The translations under genes and the position numbers were made by a program. The notes below the pieces were generated by a model, which saw only the letters and a list, made by a program, of their open reading frames with translations, did not search any database and was not told the origin of the DNA. 64,000 bases of DNA from Persicaria tinctoria (taxonomy: Eukaryota > Streptophyta > Magnoliopsida > Caryophyllales > Polygonaceae): contig JBANSL010000002.1 in NCBI GenBank assembly GCA_037127255.1, positions 37,963,392-38,027,391 on the forward strand. The letters run 5' to 3'. Of the stretch, positions 1 through 11,045 are shown in pieces (positions within the stretch are counted from its first letter, which is position 1; the number at the start of each line of letters is the position of its first letter).

Positions 1-140
1 TAAACCCTAGACCCCTGAAACAACAAGAATTTCCATACTTCCATTGATCCTTCCATTGCAAAATTACAGTAATAACCGTCTGCAAAAACAAAATCAAAGA
101 GATCAAAATCGAAGGTAATAGATTAACGGGGAGTACTTAC

Positions 141-422
141 ATAGGTATTGAGCTGCCGAACGAAGCTGGAGAAGTTACCGTGCTTAAAGTACTTGGGCAG
201 CAAAAGCGTCGAGAACCTGTGAGAGTCCCACACAACGAAGCTGTTTCTCGCTCTACTCCATGACACAATCGAATCAGTTGCCGGATCTTCCACCATATCG
301 AACGTCTTCGTGAGGAACGGCGGCGGGCCAAACTCGTGCAGCCCCTCAATCGGCTGAACCATCGGCGGCTGCAGAAGTTCGACCACCTCTTCCTTCAGTC
401 TCAAATCCTCCATTTCCACCAA
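141..422 (-). CDS. Class A heat shock transcription factor, first exon (partial gene)
   Basis: This exon encodes about 94 residues: a short acidic leader, then the start of the winged-helix HSF DNA-binding domain, which binds heat shock elements in the nucleus. Visible motifs are [37 protein letters not shown] and [10 protein letters not shown]. The leader ([14 protein letters not shown]) resembles the HsfA2/A6/A7 group, which is an inference. Right after LNTY a GTAAGT donor begins at 140-135, at the intron position conserved inside the DNA-binding domain of plant HSFs. The oligomerisation domain, nuclear localisation signal and activation motifs would therefore lie left of the window. A second in-frame Met lies three codons downstream of the first; I kept the first. 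No disabling change is visible. Confidence 0.93.
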
Positions 423-545
423 ACCCTATCTTCAAGGAGAGAGAAATTGAAGTGATCGAGTTCAAATTCAACAATGAATTGAAGATTCGCTAGTGAGTAG
501 TGTAGTACTTACTGAATTCAGACGAACGTGGAGAGAGAGGAAGGG

Positions 546-613
546 GATATAAGAACAGGCGGGAAGAAGATTCTAGAATGAGAGAGAAATGGAAGGAGAT
601 TTGAAGAAGCTTC
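546..613 (-). promoter_or_regulatory. Heat shock elements and TATA-like box of the HSF gene
   Basis: Upstream of the exon, on the minus strand, lies a perfect three-unit heat shock element at 566-578 (GAA-2-TTC-2-GAA). A second two-unit element (GAAGCTTC) is at 606-613. A TATA-like TTATAT sits at about 547-552, between the HSEs and the coding region, which is the expected order. Auto- or cross-regulation by HSFs is the natural inference; HsfA2-type genes are known to be heat induced. Confidence 0.7.
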
Positions 614-732
614 TTCCACAACCACCCGGACAAGTGTGAGAAAGGATCCTCGATTGGGTTCAGGCAAGCGAAAAGGTATACACCTTTTTTTTTTCTTAAA
701 AATTTATTTTTCTAGGTTCACCATTTAAAATT

Positions 733-1425
733 GGCAAAATTACATAAAACCACCCTTTAAATATGAGTGTTTTTACTTAACCACCCGTTAAATTCAAAAT
801 TACAGAAAACCACCCTTTAAATGGTATTTGCTTACAACTCACCACCCATTCAACTATTATCGTTACTTTATCATTAAATATATTATATTTTAATATTTTT
901 AAACTCAAATTTGATTGTAAATATATTCATATTTTGAATTTAAGGGCTCGATCATATTTTAGGGATTATTTTATTTATTTTAAAATAATAATAATAAATA
1001 TAGCCTAGAATTATTATCTTAATTTATGGTTGAAAATGTTTATAAAATTTTAAAATATTATGGAAATTACTCTTTTTTTATTTATATTTTAAATAAGAGT
1101 AATTTACATAATGTTTTAAACAATTTCAAACCTAAATTAAGATAATAATTCTAGGCTTTATTGATTATTATTTTTAAAAATAAATACAATGATCCCTAAA
1201 ATATAATTGGGCCCTTAAATTCAAAATCTGAATGTATTTACAATCAAATTTGAGTTTAAAAATATTAAAATATAATATATTTAATGATAAAGTAACGAAA
1301 ATAGTTGGATGGGTGGTGAGTTGTAAACAAATACCATTTAAAGGGTGGTTTTCTGTAATTTTGAATTTAACGGGTGGTTAAGTGAAAACACCCATATTTA
1401 AAGGGTGGTTTTCTGTAATTTTCCC
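733..1425. mobile_element. MULE-type foldback MITE
   Basis: This non-coding 693 bp element is one long inverted repeat with arms of roughly 340 bp. It starts GGCAAAATTACA and ends with the near-complement TGTAATTTTCCC. It is flanked by an identical 9 bp target duplication, TTTAAAATT, at 724-732 and 1426-1434. A 9 bp duplication with GGGAAAATTAC-like ends is typical of Mutator-like elements. It lies directly upstream of the HSF promoter. No ORF is present. Confidence 0.88.
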
Positions 1426-2550
1426 TTTAAAATTTAGGGTATCATTAGTAGGGCTGGAAATAACCTGCGGTTACCCGCTCCACCCGCATGACCCGTTTTT
1501 TTTTCGGGCGAAAACCCGCAAAAAAAACGGGTGACGGGTGGAGCGGGTGCGGGTGATGGCCAGATTATGGGTGAATATTTTTCACCCATAACCCGCCCCA
1601 TTAACCCGCCCCGCACACCCGCATTAAACCCTAAAATTATATATATATAATATAGGTATTTGTGATATTACAATTTTACCCTTTACAATTTTAACCTTTA
1701 GAAACCCTAATTGCCTCATTTTCTCAGTGATAGACGACATTGAGTCTCATACGACATACGCTCATCTCTCCGCCTCCATTCTCCATTCTCCATTCTCCAT
1801 TCAAGCATCCACTGATTAGGGATTTAGGGTGTGCTCTTGGCATCTCTATCCACCGATTAGAGTGGCTCTTGGCATCTCCCTCCACCCATCGAACCAGGGT
1901 CCATCTCGGCATCTTCATCCATCGATCGAACCAGCGAAGCCGAAGTCGAGTTGAGGTATCTTTTCAGTTTCCACTTCCTCTAGCTTCGGGTGTGCTCTTG
2001 AATTTGTACATATATCTACCTTATGGGAGTTATAGCAAATATCTACCCATTGTCTTCTTCCACTCGAATTTGTATATATATCGTATTGAGATATCTTTTC
2101 ACCCGCATTAAACCCTCTTGAATTTGTATATATATCGTATTAGGAATACTTTCATTATTAGGAAATCTCCAATTTCCACTTTCACCAATTGTCTTCTTCC
2201 ACTTTCATTATTAGGAATGTATGAGCTGTAACTAGTAATTCTAATATGATAAGGTTTTTTTTTGTAACTAGTAATTCTAATATGAATCAGTCGTATGTAT
2301 CATATAAGAAGATGCTTATGTAATCATATATATTTACTTTTAAGAAGTAAAGTCAAGCAATTAAAAATCTATGAATGATAGATTTAAAATTGTGGTACTG
2401 GAGAATATCTCAGTGAGTAGAAAGAATTAGAAATCAATACTATCATTTGTACCTTCCACTTTGAATTAGTTTGTGATTTGGGGTTTAATATATGGTAAGG
2501 GTTTTTTTTGTTTTTTTTTTCTTGACAGGAGATTTTTTTTGGTGAATAAG

Positions 2551-5500
2551 ATGGCAACGGTTGACAGTAACAAGGTTGGTCAATCAACTAATTCAGCATC
2601 ATCACCCGCTTCACTAATGGAGGCACAAACACAATCGGTTGATCCTAGTCTACCTGAATCTGTCGGTGGTGATTCGAGCATTCCTGATAATGAGATTGTG
2701 CCAGCTGCTACTAACCGCAAGACTCGAGCAGTAAGATCCGAAGTATGGCATCACTTTGAGAAAATTAAAGTTGGAAGCCTAGATAAAGCAAAATGTATGC
2801 ATTGTGGATACGGGTGGAAATGGGGCGGGTTATGGGTGGATGAAGCCACTCCATCACACCGCCCCGCGGGTTTATAATTCCACCCGCTCCATTAGTGAAG
2901 CGGGTGAAGATGATGAATTAGTTGACTGACCAACCTTGTTATTGCCAACCGTTGCCATCTTATTCACCAAAAAAAATCTCCTGTCAAGAAAAAAAAACAA
3001 AAAAACCCCTTACCATATATTAAACCCCAAATCACAAACTAATTCAAAGTGGAAGGTACAACTGATAGTATTGATTTCTAATTCTTTCTGCTCACTGAGA
3101 TATTCTTCAGTACCACAATTTTAAATATATCATTCATAGATTTTTAATTGCTTGACTTTACTTCTTAAAAGTAAATATATATGATTACATAAGCATCTTC
3201 TTATATGATACATACGACTGATTCATATTAGAATTACTAGTTACAAAAAAAACCCTTATCATATTAGAATTACTAGTTACAGCTCATACATTCCTAATAA
3301 TGAAAGTGGAAGAAGACAATTGGTGAAAGTGGAAATTGGAAATTTCCTAATAATGAAAGTATTCCTAATACGATATATATACAAATTCAAGAGGGTTTAA
3401 TGCGGGTGAAAAGATATCTCAATACGATATATATACAAATTCAAGTGGAAGAAGACAATGGGTAGATATTTGCTATAACTCCCATAAGGTAGATATATGT
3501 ACAAATTCAAGAGCACACCCGAAGCTAGAGGAAGTGGAAACTGAAAAGATACCTCAATTCGACTTCGGCTTCGCTGGTTCGATCAATGGATGGAGATGCC
3601 GAGATAGACCCTGGTTCGATGGGTGGATGGGGATGCCAAGAGCCACTCTAATCGGTGGATAGAGATGCCAAGAGCACACCCTAAATCCCTAATCAGTGGA
3701 TGCTTGAATGGAGAATGGAGAATGGAGGCGGAGAGATGAGCGTATGCCGTATGAGACTCAATGTCGTCTATCACTGAGAAAGTGAGGCAATTAGGGTTTC
3801 TAAAGGTTAAAATTGTAAAGGGTAAAATTGTAATATCACAAATACCTATATAATATATATATAATTTTAGGGTTTAATGCGGGTGTGCGGGGCGGGTTAA
3901 TGGGCGGGTTAATGGGGCGGGTTATGGGTGAAAAATCTTCACCCATAATCCGTCCATCTCCCGCTTCACCCGCACCCGCTCCACCCGTCACCCGCTTTTT
4001 TGCGGGTTTTCGCCCGCAAAAAAAAAGCGGGTCATGCGGGTGGAGCGGGTACCCGCGGGTTATTTCCAGCCCTAATTGTTGACAAGTCTTATCAGCTGGA
4101 AGAAATAATGGAACATCGCACTTGAAGGATCACATCAAAAATAGGTGCTCCCAAAGGTATGGTAAGGGTGATGCGAGTCAGATGCTATTGAGCTTCAACA
4201 GAAAATCTGATGGGACTCCTAGGTTGGAAAACCACAATTTCGATCAAGAGGTATCAAGGAAGGAGCTTGCAAATATGGTCATTATGCATGAATATCCGTT
4301 GAGCATTGTTGATCACATTGGTTTCAAGAGATACACTGCTAGTCTAAATCCAAACTTCAAGCTAATGAGTAGACCTACTCTGAAAAGTGATATCATGAAG
4401 ATGTTTCAAAGTGAAACGACGAAGCTTAGAAAGACATTTGAAGATCATCCGGGAAGGATCGCAATCACTACTGACATGTGGACTAGTTCTCATTAGAAGA
4501 AGAGTTATATGGCCGTCACAACACACTTCATTGATAAAAAATGGAATCTCCAAAACAAGACTATAAGGTAAATTACTTGCTGATTTTTTTACTTAAATTA
4601 TACACTTACTGTTTTTTCTACTTAAATTATACAAGATTATATACTTGCTGTTTTTTTTTTGTACTTAAATCAGTACTTGTTCATTTATTTTGATTGAATT
4701 GCTAAATGTTTACTTAAATTATACACAAACTTTGTTATTGAATTGCTAAATGATTACTTAAAACACATATTTTTTCTGATTTTCTTACTTATACAGTTGC
4801 TGTTTTTTTTTACTTAAATATATATAGGTTTGTTTATGTACCTGCCCCTCATACAACATACGTCCTTTCTGATGCCGTGCTTAATAGCTTATATATGTTT
4901 AATATCCATGAGAAAGTATCTTGCACCGTTGTGGATAATTGCTCTACAAATGATAAGATGATAGATAAAATTCGTGAGAGATTTGATTCTAATATTATGA
5001 TGTTGGGTGGAGATTGTCTACATGTGCGTTGTAGTGCACATATTTTGAATCTGGTTGTGCAAGATGGCTTAGATGTGATAGCTTCTGGGATTGAAAAGAT
5101 ACGTAATTGTGTCTCTTTTTGGAGTGCCACTCCAAAAAGAGTTCAAATGTTTGAGGACAAGGTTAGAATTCTGAAAATTGATGTCTCTAGGAAGTTGGCC
5201 CTTGATTGTAAGACAAGATGGAACTCCACATATTTGATGCTCCGGATAGCTATACCTTATAAGGATGTTTTATCTAAGTTAAAGATTCAACATCCTCATT
5301 TTAAGTTTGATATTCCTTCAGAAGATGAATGGAAGTGGGGTGCAAATATTTGTGATAAATTGTCTAAGTTTCACAAGGTGATAGAGTTGTTTTCTGGACG
5401 ATCATATCCTACGGCCAACTTGTTCTTTCGTAAAATATGCCATATTAAGATTGCGTTGAAGAGTTGGCTAGCTAGTGATGATCTAATCATTCATACAATG

Positions 5501-6463
5501 ACTGAAAAAATGGTGGCAAAGTTTGATAAGTATTGGTCAAGTATCAATGGGATTTTAGCTATAGCTGCAGTTTTAGATCCTAGGGATGAGATGGCATCTG
5601 TGGAATGGTATTCCAATAAGATTTATGGTGATTTGGCTAGTATTGAAATTGATAAGGTGAAAAGTTTGTTGTATGCTTTGCTGGTTGAGTATCAACAAGC
5701 CTCTACTTCAGAACTTGACAATCAAGAGTATGTTTCTGAAACTTCTGATGTGCTTGGGAAACGTCGTGCAAGCTCTGATGATGATGAAGATGATTTTAGT
5801 CAGGCTAAAAAAAGCAGGAAAAAGAAGATTAATATGACGTCCGAGTTAGACTTTTATCTTGATGAAGCTGAGTATCCGGATTCTAAGGACTTTGATGTTC
5901 TCAACTATTGGAAATGTGATCACAAGTATCCCACTTTGCGGAAGATAACCAAGGATATTCTTGCTATTCCTGTATCCACAGTTGCATCCGAAAGTGCCTT
6001 TAGTATGGGTGGTAGAGTGGTGAGTCCTCATCGATCTTCACTCCATGTGGATACCGTGGAGGCCTTAATGTGCTTACAAAATTGGGTTGGAGGAGATATT
6101 GCAGGTTAGTACTTTTATGTTTCAATTTAATTACTCTATGTTTCAATTTAGAGAACATATACACTTTTTATGTTTCAATTTACTTGCAAATTTAGCTACT
6201 GTTTATGTTTCAATTTCCAGCCTTATCTTTGGATGATCCACAATATGCTCAAACTCTTACTATATTAGAGGATGTTGATGTTCCAGGAGCAAGCTCGGTT
6301 ATGGAAAATGTAAGTTTTGTTTCTAGATATTTTCCTTTCAAGCTACTGATTTTTTTTCTAGCTGCTGATTTTTATTTTCCAGCTACTGATTTCTAATTTC
6401 CAGCCTTTGTTTATTGACAATTTGACATGATAGGATATTGCAGTGGATGAGCTAAATTATTGA
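2551..6463 (+). pseudogene. hAT transposase, disrupted
   Basis: The start at 2551 follows a TTGACAG acceptor at about 2527, so a 5' UTR intron is likely. Exon 1 (2551-4567) begins a BED zinc finger (RSEVWHHFEKI, then CMHCG at about 2795-2808), is interrupted by the nested element, and resumes with the finger's LKDHIKNRC. Introns with clean GT-AG borders lie at 4568-4827, 6105-6220 and 6310-6433. Exon 2 carries the transposase core and the C-terminal hAT dimerisation region (LAIPVSTVASESAFS). Subtracting the insert and one target copy leaves 713 codons, an exact multiple of three. An in-frame TAG at 4494-4496 is the only other obvious lesion. The family cuts and pastes DNA in the nucleus; this copy cannot make a full protein. 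Confidence 0.9.
2809..4074 (-). mobile_element. Nested internally deleted hAT element of the same family
   Basis: This element lies in the opposite orientation to its host. It starts TACGGGTGGAAATG, the host's right end reversed, and ends TTTCCAGCCCTA, the host's left end reversed. The flanking duplication is ATTGTGGA (2801-2808) and ATTGTTGA (4075-4082), matching at seven of eight bases. It contains the reverse complement of the host's first 1.18 kb, joined to about 80 bp of the right end. It is therefore a Ds-like non-autonomous deletion derivative. Confidence 0.9.
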
Positions 6464-7108
6464 AGAGTGGAGAGTGAAGAGTGAAGACGTGCAACTTCCA
6501 CGATTTTATTATTGTCGATTCTTCTAGTTCTAATTTTCAGCCTTCATTTTATAACTTTGTACCACGTTATTGTGATGATTTACATGTATTTGACTTCCAC
6601 GAACTCAATTTTCTAGCATTTGTAAGTTACAATTTAAGTTTTTATTCATCTTTCAATTTTCTTAAATCAAATCATATTTAAATGATCTCACCCATTGGGC
6701 ACCCGCTCCACCCGCATCACCCGCGCGGGTCGGATGAGGGTGAAAAAGTTTGCGGGTGATGGGTGGAGCGGGTGGAATTATAAACCCGCGGGGCAGGTGA
6801 TGGAGTGGCTTCATCCACCCATAACCCGCCCCATTTCCACCCCTAATCATTAGTGGTTATTGAAATTTTTAGGGGTTATTCTTTATAATATGAGTATAAT
6901 AGAGTTTTATAGAAAAAATTTAGGGTTAATTTTTACAATTTTAAAAGTAGTGGATAAATTTTACAAATTTTTACACATGGCAAAAAGATACACCAACATA
7001 CACCAAGTGTACGTGTATCATCCTTCTTCGGGTAAGAAGAGATGTAAAAATGAGTAGGAAAGGAGTAGGAAAGAAGTGATTTGATTAGTCCACCTGTATT
7101 AAAAAATA

Positions 7109-8054
7109 GGGAAATTATGTCTGATACCCCTATATTTTGTGCAATTTCGGATGGTGTCCCAAATTTTTTTTTTTCCGTTTGGTACCCCGAGCTTTTGTAA
7201 AATTCCGGCCCGTGACCAAAGTTGAATGTAATATGTTTAGAACCTTCAACTTGCCGTTAAGTGTGATGATTTTAAACCAAATTAACCCATTAACCTCTTT
7301 TAAATCTAATTCAACCCAATTTAACCCAATATATAATATTTTACAAGTGGATTCAACCCAATATAATATTCAACCCATTTTTTTTTCCTCAAAAAAAAAA
7401 AAAATTCAACCCAATTTAAACTATTATTCCAATTGAAATATTTATTTAAACAATATAATATTTAACAAATGGATTAGTACATCTTATTCCCAAAAATTTT
7501 TAAAATAAAACTTGTGTTTCAAAGGTGGCCTTAAATTTAAGGCCACCTTTGAAGGTAAATTTAAGGCCTTAATGAGTTAATTTGGTTTAAGGCCTTAAAT
7601 TTACTCTTAGTATTTTAAATTTACTCTTTTTTATGTGTTTCAAAGGTGGCCTTAAGTTTTATTTTAAAATTTTTTGGGAATAAGATTTACTAATCCACTT
7701 GTTAAATATTATATTGTTTAAATAAATATTTCAATTGGAATAATAGTTTAAATTGGGTTGAATTTTTTTTTTGAGGAAAAAAAAATTGGGTTGAATATTA
7801 TATTAGGTTGAATCCACCTGTAAAATATTATATTGGGTTAAATTGGGTTGAATTAGATTTAAAAGAGGGTAATGGGTTAATTTGGTTTAAAATCATCACA
7901 CTTAACGACAAGTTGAAGGTTCTAAACATTTTACATTCAACTTTGGTCGCGGGCCGGAATTTTACGAAAGCTCGGGGGTACCAAACGGAAAAAAAAACCT
8001 TTGGGACACCATCCGGAATTGCACAAAACACAGGGGTACCAGACGGAATTTTCC
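7109..8054. mobile_element. MULE-type foldback element
   Basis: This 946 bp element has long inverted-repeat arms. The left end GGGAAATTATGTCTGATACCCC matches the complement of the right end, which contains GGGGTACCAGACGGAATTTTCC. An identical 9 bp target duplication, TAAAAAATA, lies at 7100-7108 and 8055-8063. Short reading frames inside are parts of the arms, not genes. Confidence 0.88.
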
Positions 8055-10275
8055 TAAAAAATATAGTTGATTGGTCCACGTGTATTAAAGAAAATCCACG
8101 TGTATTAAAGAAAATGGAGCGCGCGCTCATCCCAACCCATTATCGCGTTTCAATTCGGATGCCCAGTCGCACACCCCGCGCTTACACTACACGTGCCTAT
8201 ATTATATTAAAAAATTCGCAACCCGAAAAGACCCGAACTCAAGTAGATTAAATGCAAAGCGGCAGCGTCAAGTGGATTACCATCTTACCTGCTTGTATTT
8301 CACGTTCACCCCCATTTTAACTAATCGGAAATTTCACCGGGTACCCTCGAGGTATAGCGTTTTTCGCGGGGTGTACAACACTTTCACCAATTTCACCCAG
8401 TACCCCTGAGGTTTTGAGTAAATTCGCCTCGTGCCCCTAACCCGTTAATATTGACAGTAGCTCTTTAGTCCGTTAGTTATTGTTATTAAAAAAAAAAACA
8501 AGCCTTGTTGAAACAACAGAAGGTCGACGTACAGAAAGGAAGGCAAGCGACACAGAGGAAGAAGAAGAGAGGAAGGGAGATCGGAGTCGATTATGCAGGC
8601 CGGCCGCATCGGACCAAGCCAACTGGACGGGCTTTGGATTCCGCCGGTGGTGGTGCCAGGTATGTGCGAATTTGAACCCCTTTTCGAATTAGCGTTGTGT
8701 AATTGGATTTGAATAACTTAGTTTCTATGATCAACTTCTAATGTGAAATACTCAATTTGGGACTGGAGTTTTGAATTTGTGAATTGGAGTTTGTGAAACT
8801 AATGATTTTATGTTTTGAATTGGGGATTACAACACATATTTTTGGAAATTAGGGTTTCGATTTCGAAGTGGGGATTCTAGCTAATGCTTCAAAAAAAATT
8901 AGGTTTTCATTTTGAATTGGGGGTTCTATCTCTTGTTTTCTAAAATTAGGGTTCCGAATTGGAGTTGATGTCATGTTTGCTACCGAATTGGAGTTGCTGT
9001 CATATTTGTTTTCTTAGGTCTTAATACATGAGCCTCTTTTCTCTATTATTGGGTAGCCTTTTTCAGCAATTCATAATGAACTTATTGTGATATTTCCTTT
9101 TTCTAAATAGGGGTTTCTTCTTCCTACTGATCCCCTTGATGTCCGGAACATATTACTTGAAGGTAACTCCTCTTTTGTGCCATTAAGATTTTGCCTCTCA
9201 CTTAAGTTAGGAATGCAAACTCTTGGGTGTTTATAGGAACTGTTTATTACTCCACTAGTTGTTCTAACTTGACTAGTATCTTGTGTTGTTCTTTGGTTTT
9301 CCATTTTTGTATAAACCCAGACCGTAGTTCATTGCTTCATTAAGGTAGGGGTGTATTTTATACTTCCTGTTCAAGAGAGTCTGTTTAGGAGTTGTCTTGC
9401 TAGAGATGCAACAGAGTCCGTTCCTAGTTTCAATTAAGAAAATGGCTGAATTTCTAGTATAAAAAAGTAACCATCCATCCCAAATGGTTCATTTTACAAG
9501 TTCCAATCCTGACTTCCGTGCTTTGCCCTTAAGTAAGGTGGAAGTTAGATACTTTCTTGTGAAAGGGCTAACTAGGCATATAGAAAGCTATGTAAATCAA
9601 ATTGATACATTGATGATGGGAACTACTAACTCAGTGATGTCTGTGACCTTCAAACCTATTTTTCATCCAGTTCTCTCAATTACATTAAACCGTTTTTTTT
9701 TTGTGTGTGTGTGAGAGAGATGATTCAATACAAACACATGTGATATTTAAATAAAAACCTCTGTTTATTAAAGGGCAAGTCTTTCCCCATGATCCCCCAA
9801 CATCTGAATATCACAAACTAAAACAGTGTCAGCATCTTAGAGGAGTTTCCATTTGCGGAATTGGATATCCTGCAGGTGCTCAATTTTTTTTTTAAGAAGG
9901 CTTTAAGTTGAACCAACATGCCATCAACCCTTTCCTGTTTGGCGTTTGCAACAATAATAAGGAGTTATCAAGGTTACTCTGCATAAATGATTTTTTGTAT
10001 AACCTTGCTTTCATTCTTTTGAAGCCAATAACTTACAGTAGCTGGCACACACCTTTTCTCTTCTAAAAAGCTTTATTTTCATCAAGTGCCATTAGCATGT
10101 TTGGATTTCTTGGGATAAAAAAATAGGATTAAAATAGAGTGACATTCCCATCCCATAGTATATTATTTTGGTGTTGAGAATATTATCTATACCCATTATA
10201 GTATTAATTGGTCATGCATTAAACATAAACAAAGAGTATGCTCTTTAGTTTATAACCTTTTGTTTTGAATTATTT

Positions 10276-10345
10276 TGCCTATTAGCTCAACCGGTAGAGC
10301 ATTGTGCTTAGGCACAAGATGTGGGTTCGAATCCTACATAGGCCA
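10276..10345 (+). repeat. tRNA-like sequence (SINE head or tRNA relic)
   Basis: The sequence shows an A box (TAGCTCAACCGGTAGAGC) and a B box (GGTTCGAATCC), a paired T arm, and an acceptor stem with six of seven pairs. The anticodon arm pairs perfectly only if the loop has six bases, so a functional tRNA is unlikely. A related copy lies inverted 270 bp away. Confidence 0.6.
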
Positions 10346-10615
10346 CAAATACATTAGAAATTGCATCAAGGTCATCATATTGTAGTCTTGAATTTCAATT
10401 AATCATCAAAAGATATAACACATTATTACACACAAGCGGTCCATGCTGCCATTTTTCAAGCTCTAATTAGTGACTCAGAGTGTAGAGCAACACTTCCTCA
10501 AATGGTTGCAATGATTGATTCGACTTAAAAAATGATTAGTGAAGGAAAGAATGGGAACAAATACCCAGGGATTCACAATTTTAGATAGCCATGCAATTTT
10601 ATTCACGTTTTTAGT

Positions 10616-10688
10616 TGGTATGTGTGGGATTCGAACCCACATATTTGTGTCTAAGCACATTGCTCTACCATTTGAGCTAAAAGGCTTA
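10616..10688 (-). repeat. tRNA-like sequence, inverted partner
   Basis: On the minus strand this reads TAGCTCAAATGGTAGAGC, then GTGCTTAGACAC and GGTTCGAATCCCAC. It closely resembles the copy at 10276-10345, but its acceptor stem no longer pairs. The two form an inverted pair inside the MULE. Confidence 0.58.
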
Positions 10689-10899
10689 AATTTCCAAATA
10701 TTTCAGGCATATTAGAAGCATGCACAAAACTCAGTAGGACAACACAGTGTAACCTGAATGAAACTAAAAAACAAGTATATAACTAACAAATATGAAATTT
10801 ATGCACGTGGAATTTTGTTTGACAATTGGAGCAGTAATTTGACAAGGGAAACAAACAAAAATATACATAACCATATCATGTCAAAAGGTGGTCTGATTT

Positions 10900-11045
10900 T
10901 TTAGAGTTATCTGCAATGATCGCGTTGCTGTGACCGCCTTTGCCAATTTAGTTTTTGCATACTCCATAATACCGCCAATAGGCAACTTCTTCGCATCCTC
11001 TTGTCTCTTGCCATGTCTAACCATCATTGTTCGCCTAATACCTAA
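10900..11045 (-). pseudogene. Possible captured exon fragment
   Basis: On the minus strand an open stretch encodes MMVRHGKRQEDAKKLP, IGGIMEYAKTKL and AKAVTATRSLQ. It is preceded by an acceptor-like TATTAG. Its basic, non-repetitive composition looks unlike the AT-rich surroundings, suggesting a gene fragment captured by the MULE. I do not recognise the protein. It could be a chance ORF. Confidence 0.3.

Larger units (their letters stand above)
1449..6845 (+). mobile_element. hAT transposon, full length, with nested insertion
   Basis: The ends are TAGGGCTGGAAATA on the left and the complement of TAGGGGTGGAAATG on the right. An identical 8 bp target duplication, ATCATTAG, lies at 1441-1448 and 6846-6853; 8 bp is diagnostic for hAT. 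Both subterminal regions (about 1465-1620 and 6690-6840) are packed with ACCCGC/GCGGGT words in both orientations, which are presumably transposase-binding repeats. The body carries one transposase gene on the plus strand. A second element of the same family sits inside it at 2809-4074. Confidence 0.93.

Noticed and set aside
1..10. AAACCCTA at the window start, telomere-like
   Set aside because: A single unit inside what should be the HSF intron; no repeat array.
10276..10345. Functional tRNA gene
   Set aside because: The anticodon arm pairs only with a six-base loop and the first acceptor pair is mismatched; a related degenerate copy lies nearby, so a relic is more likely.
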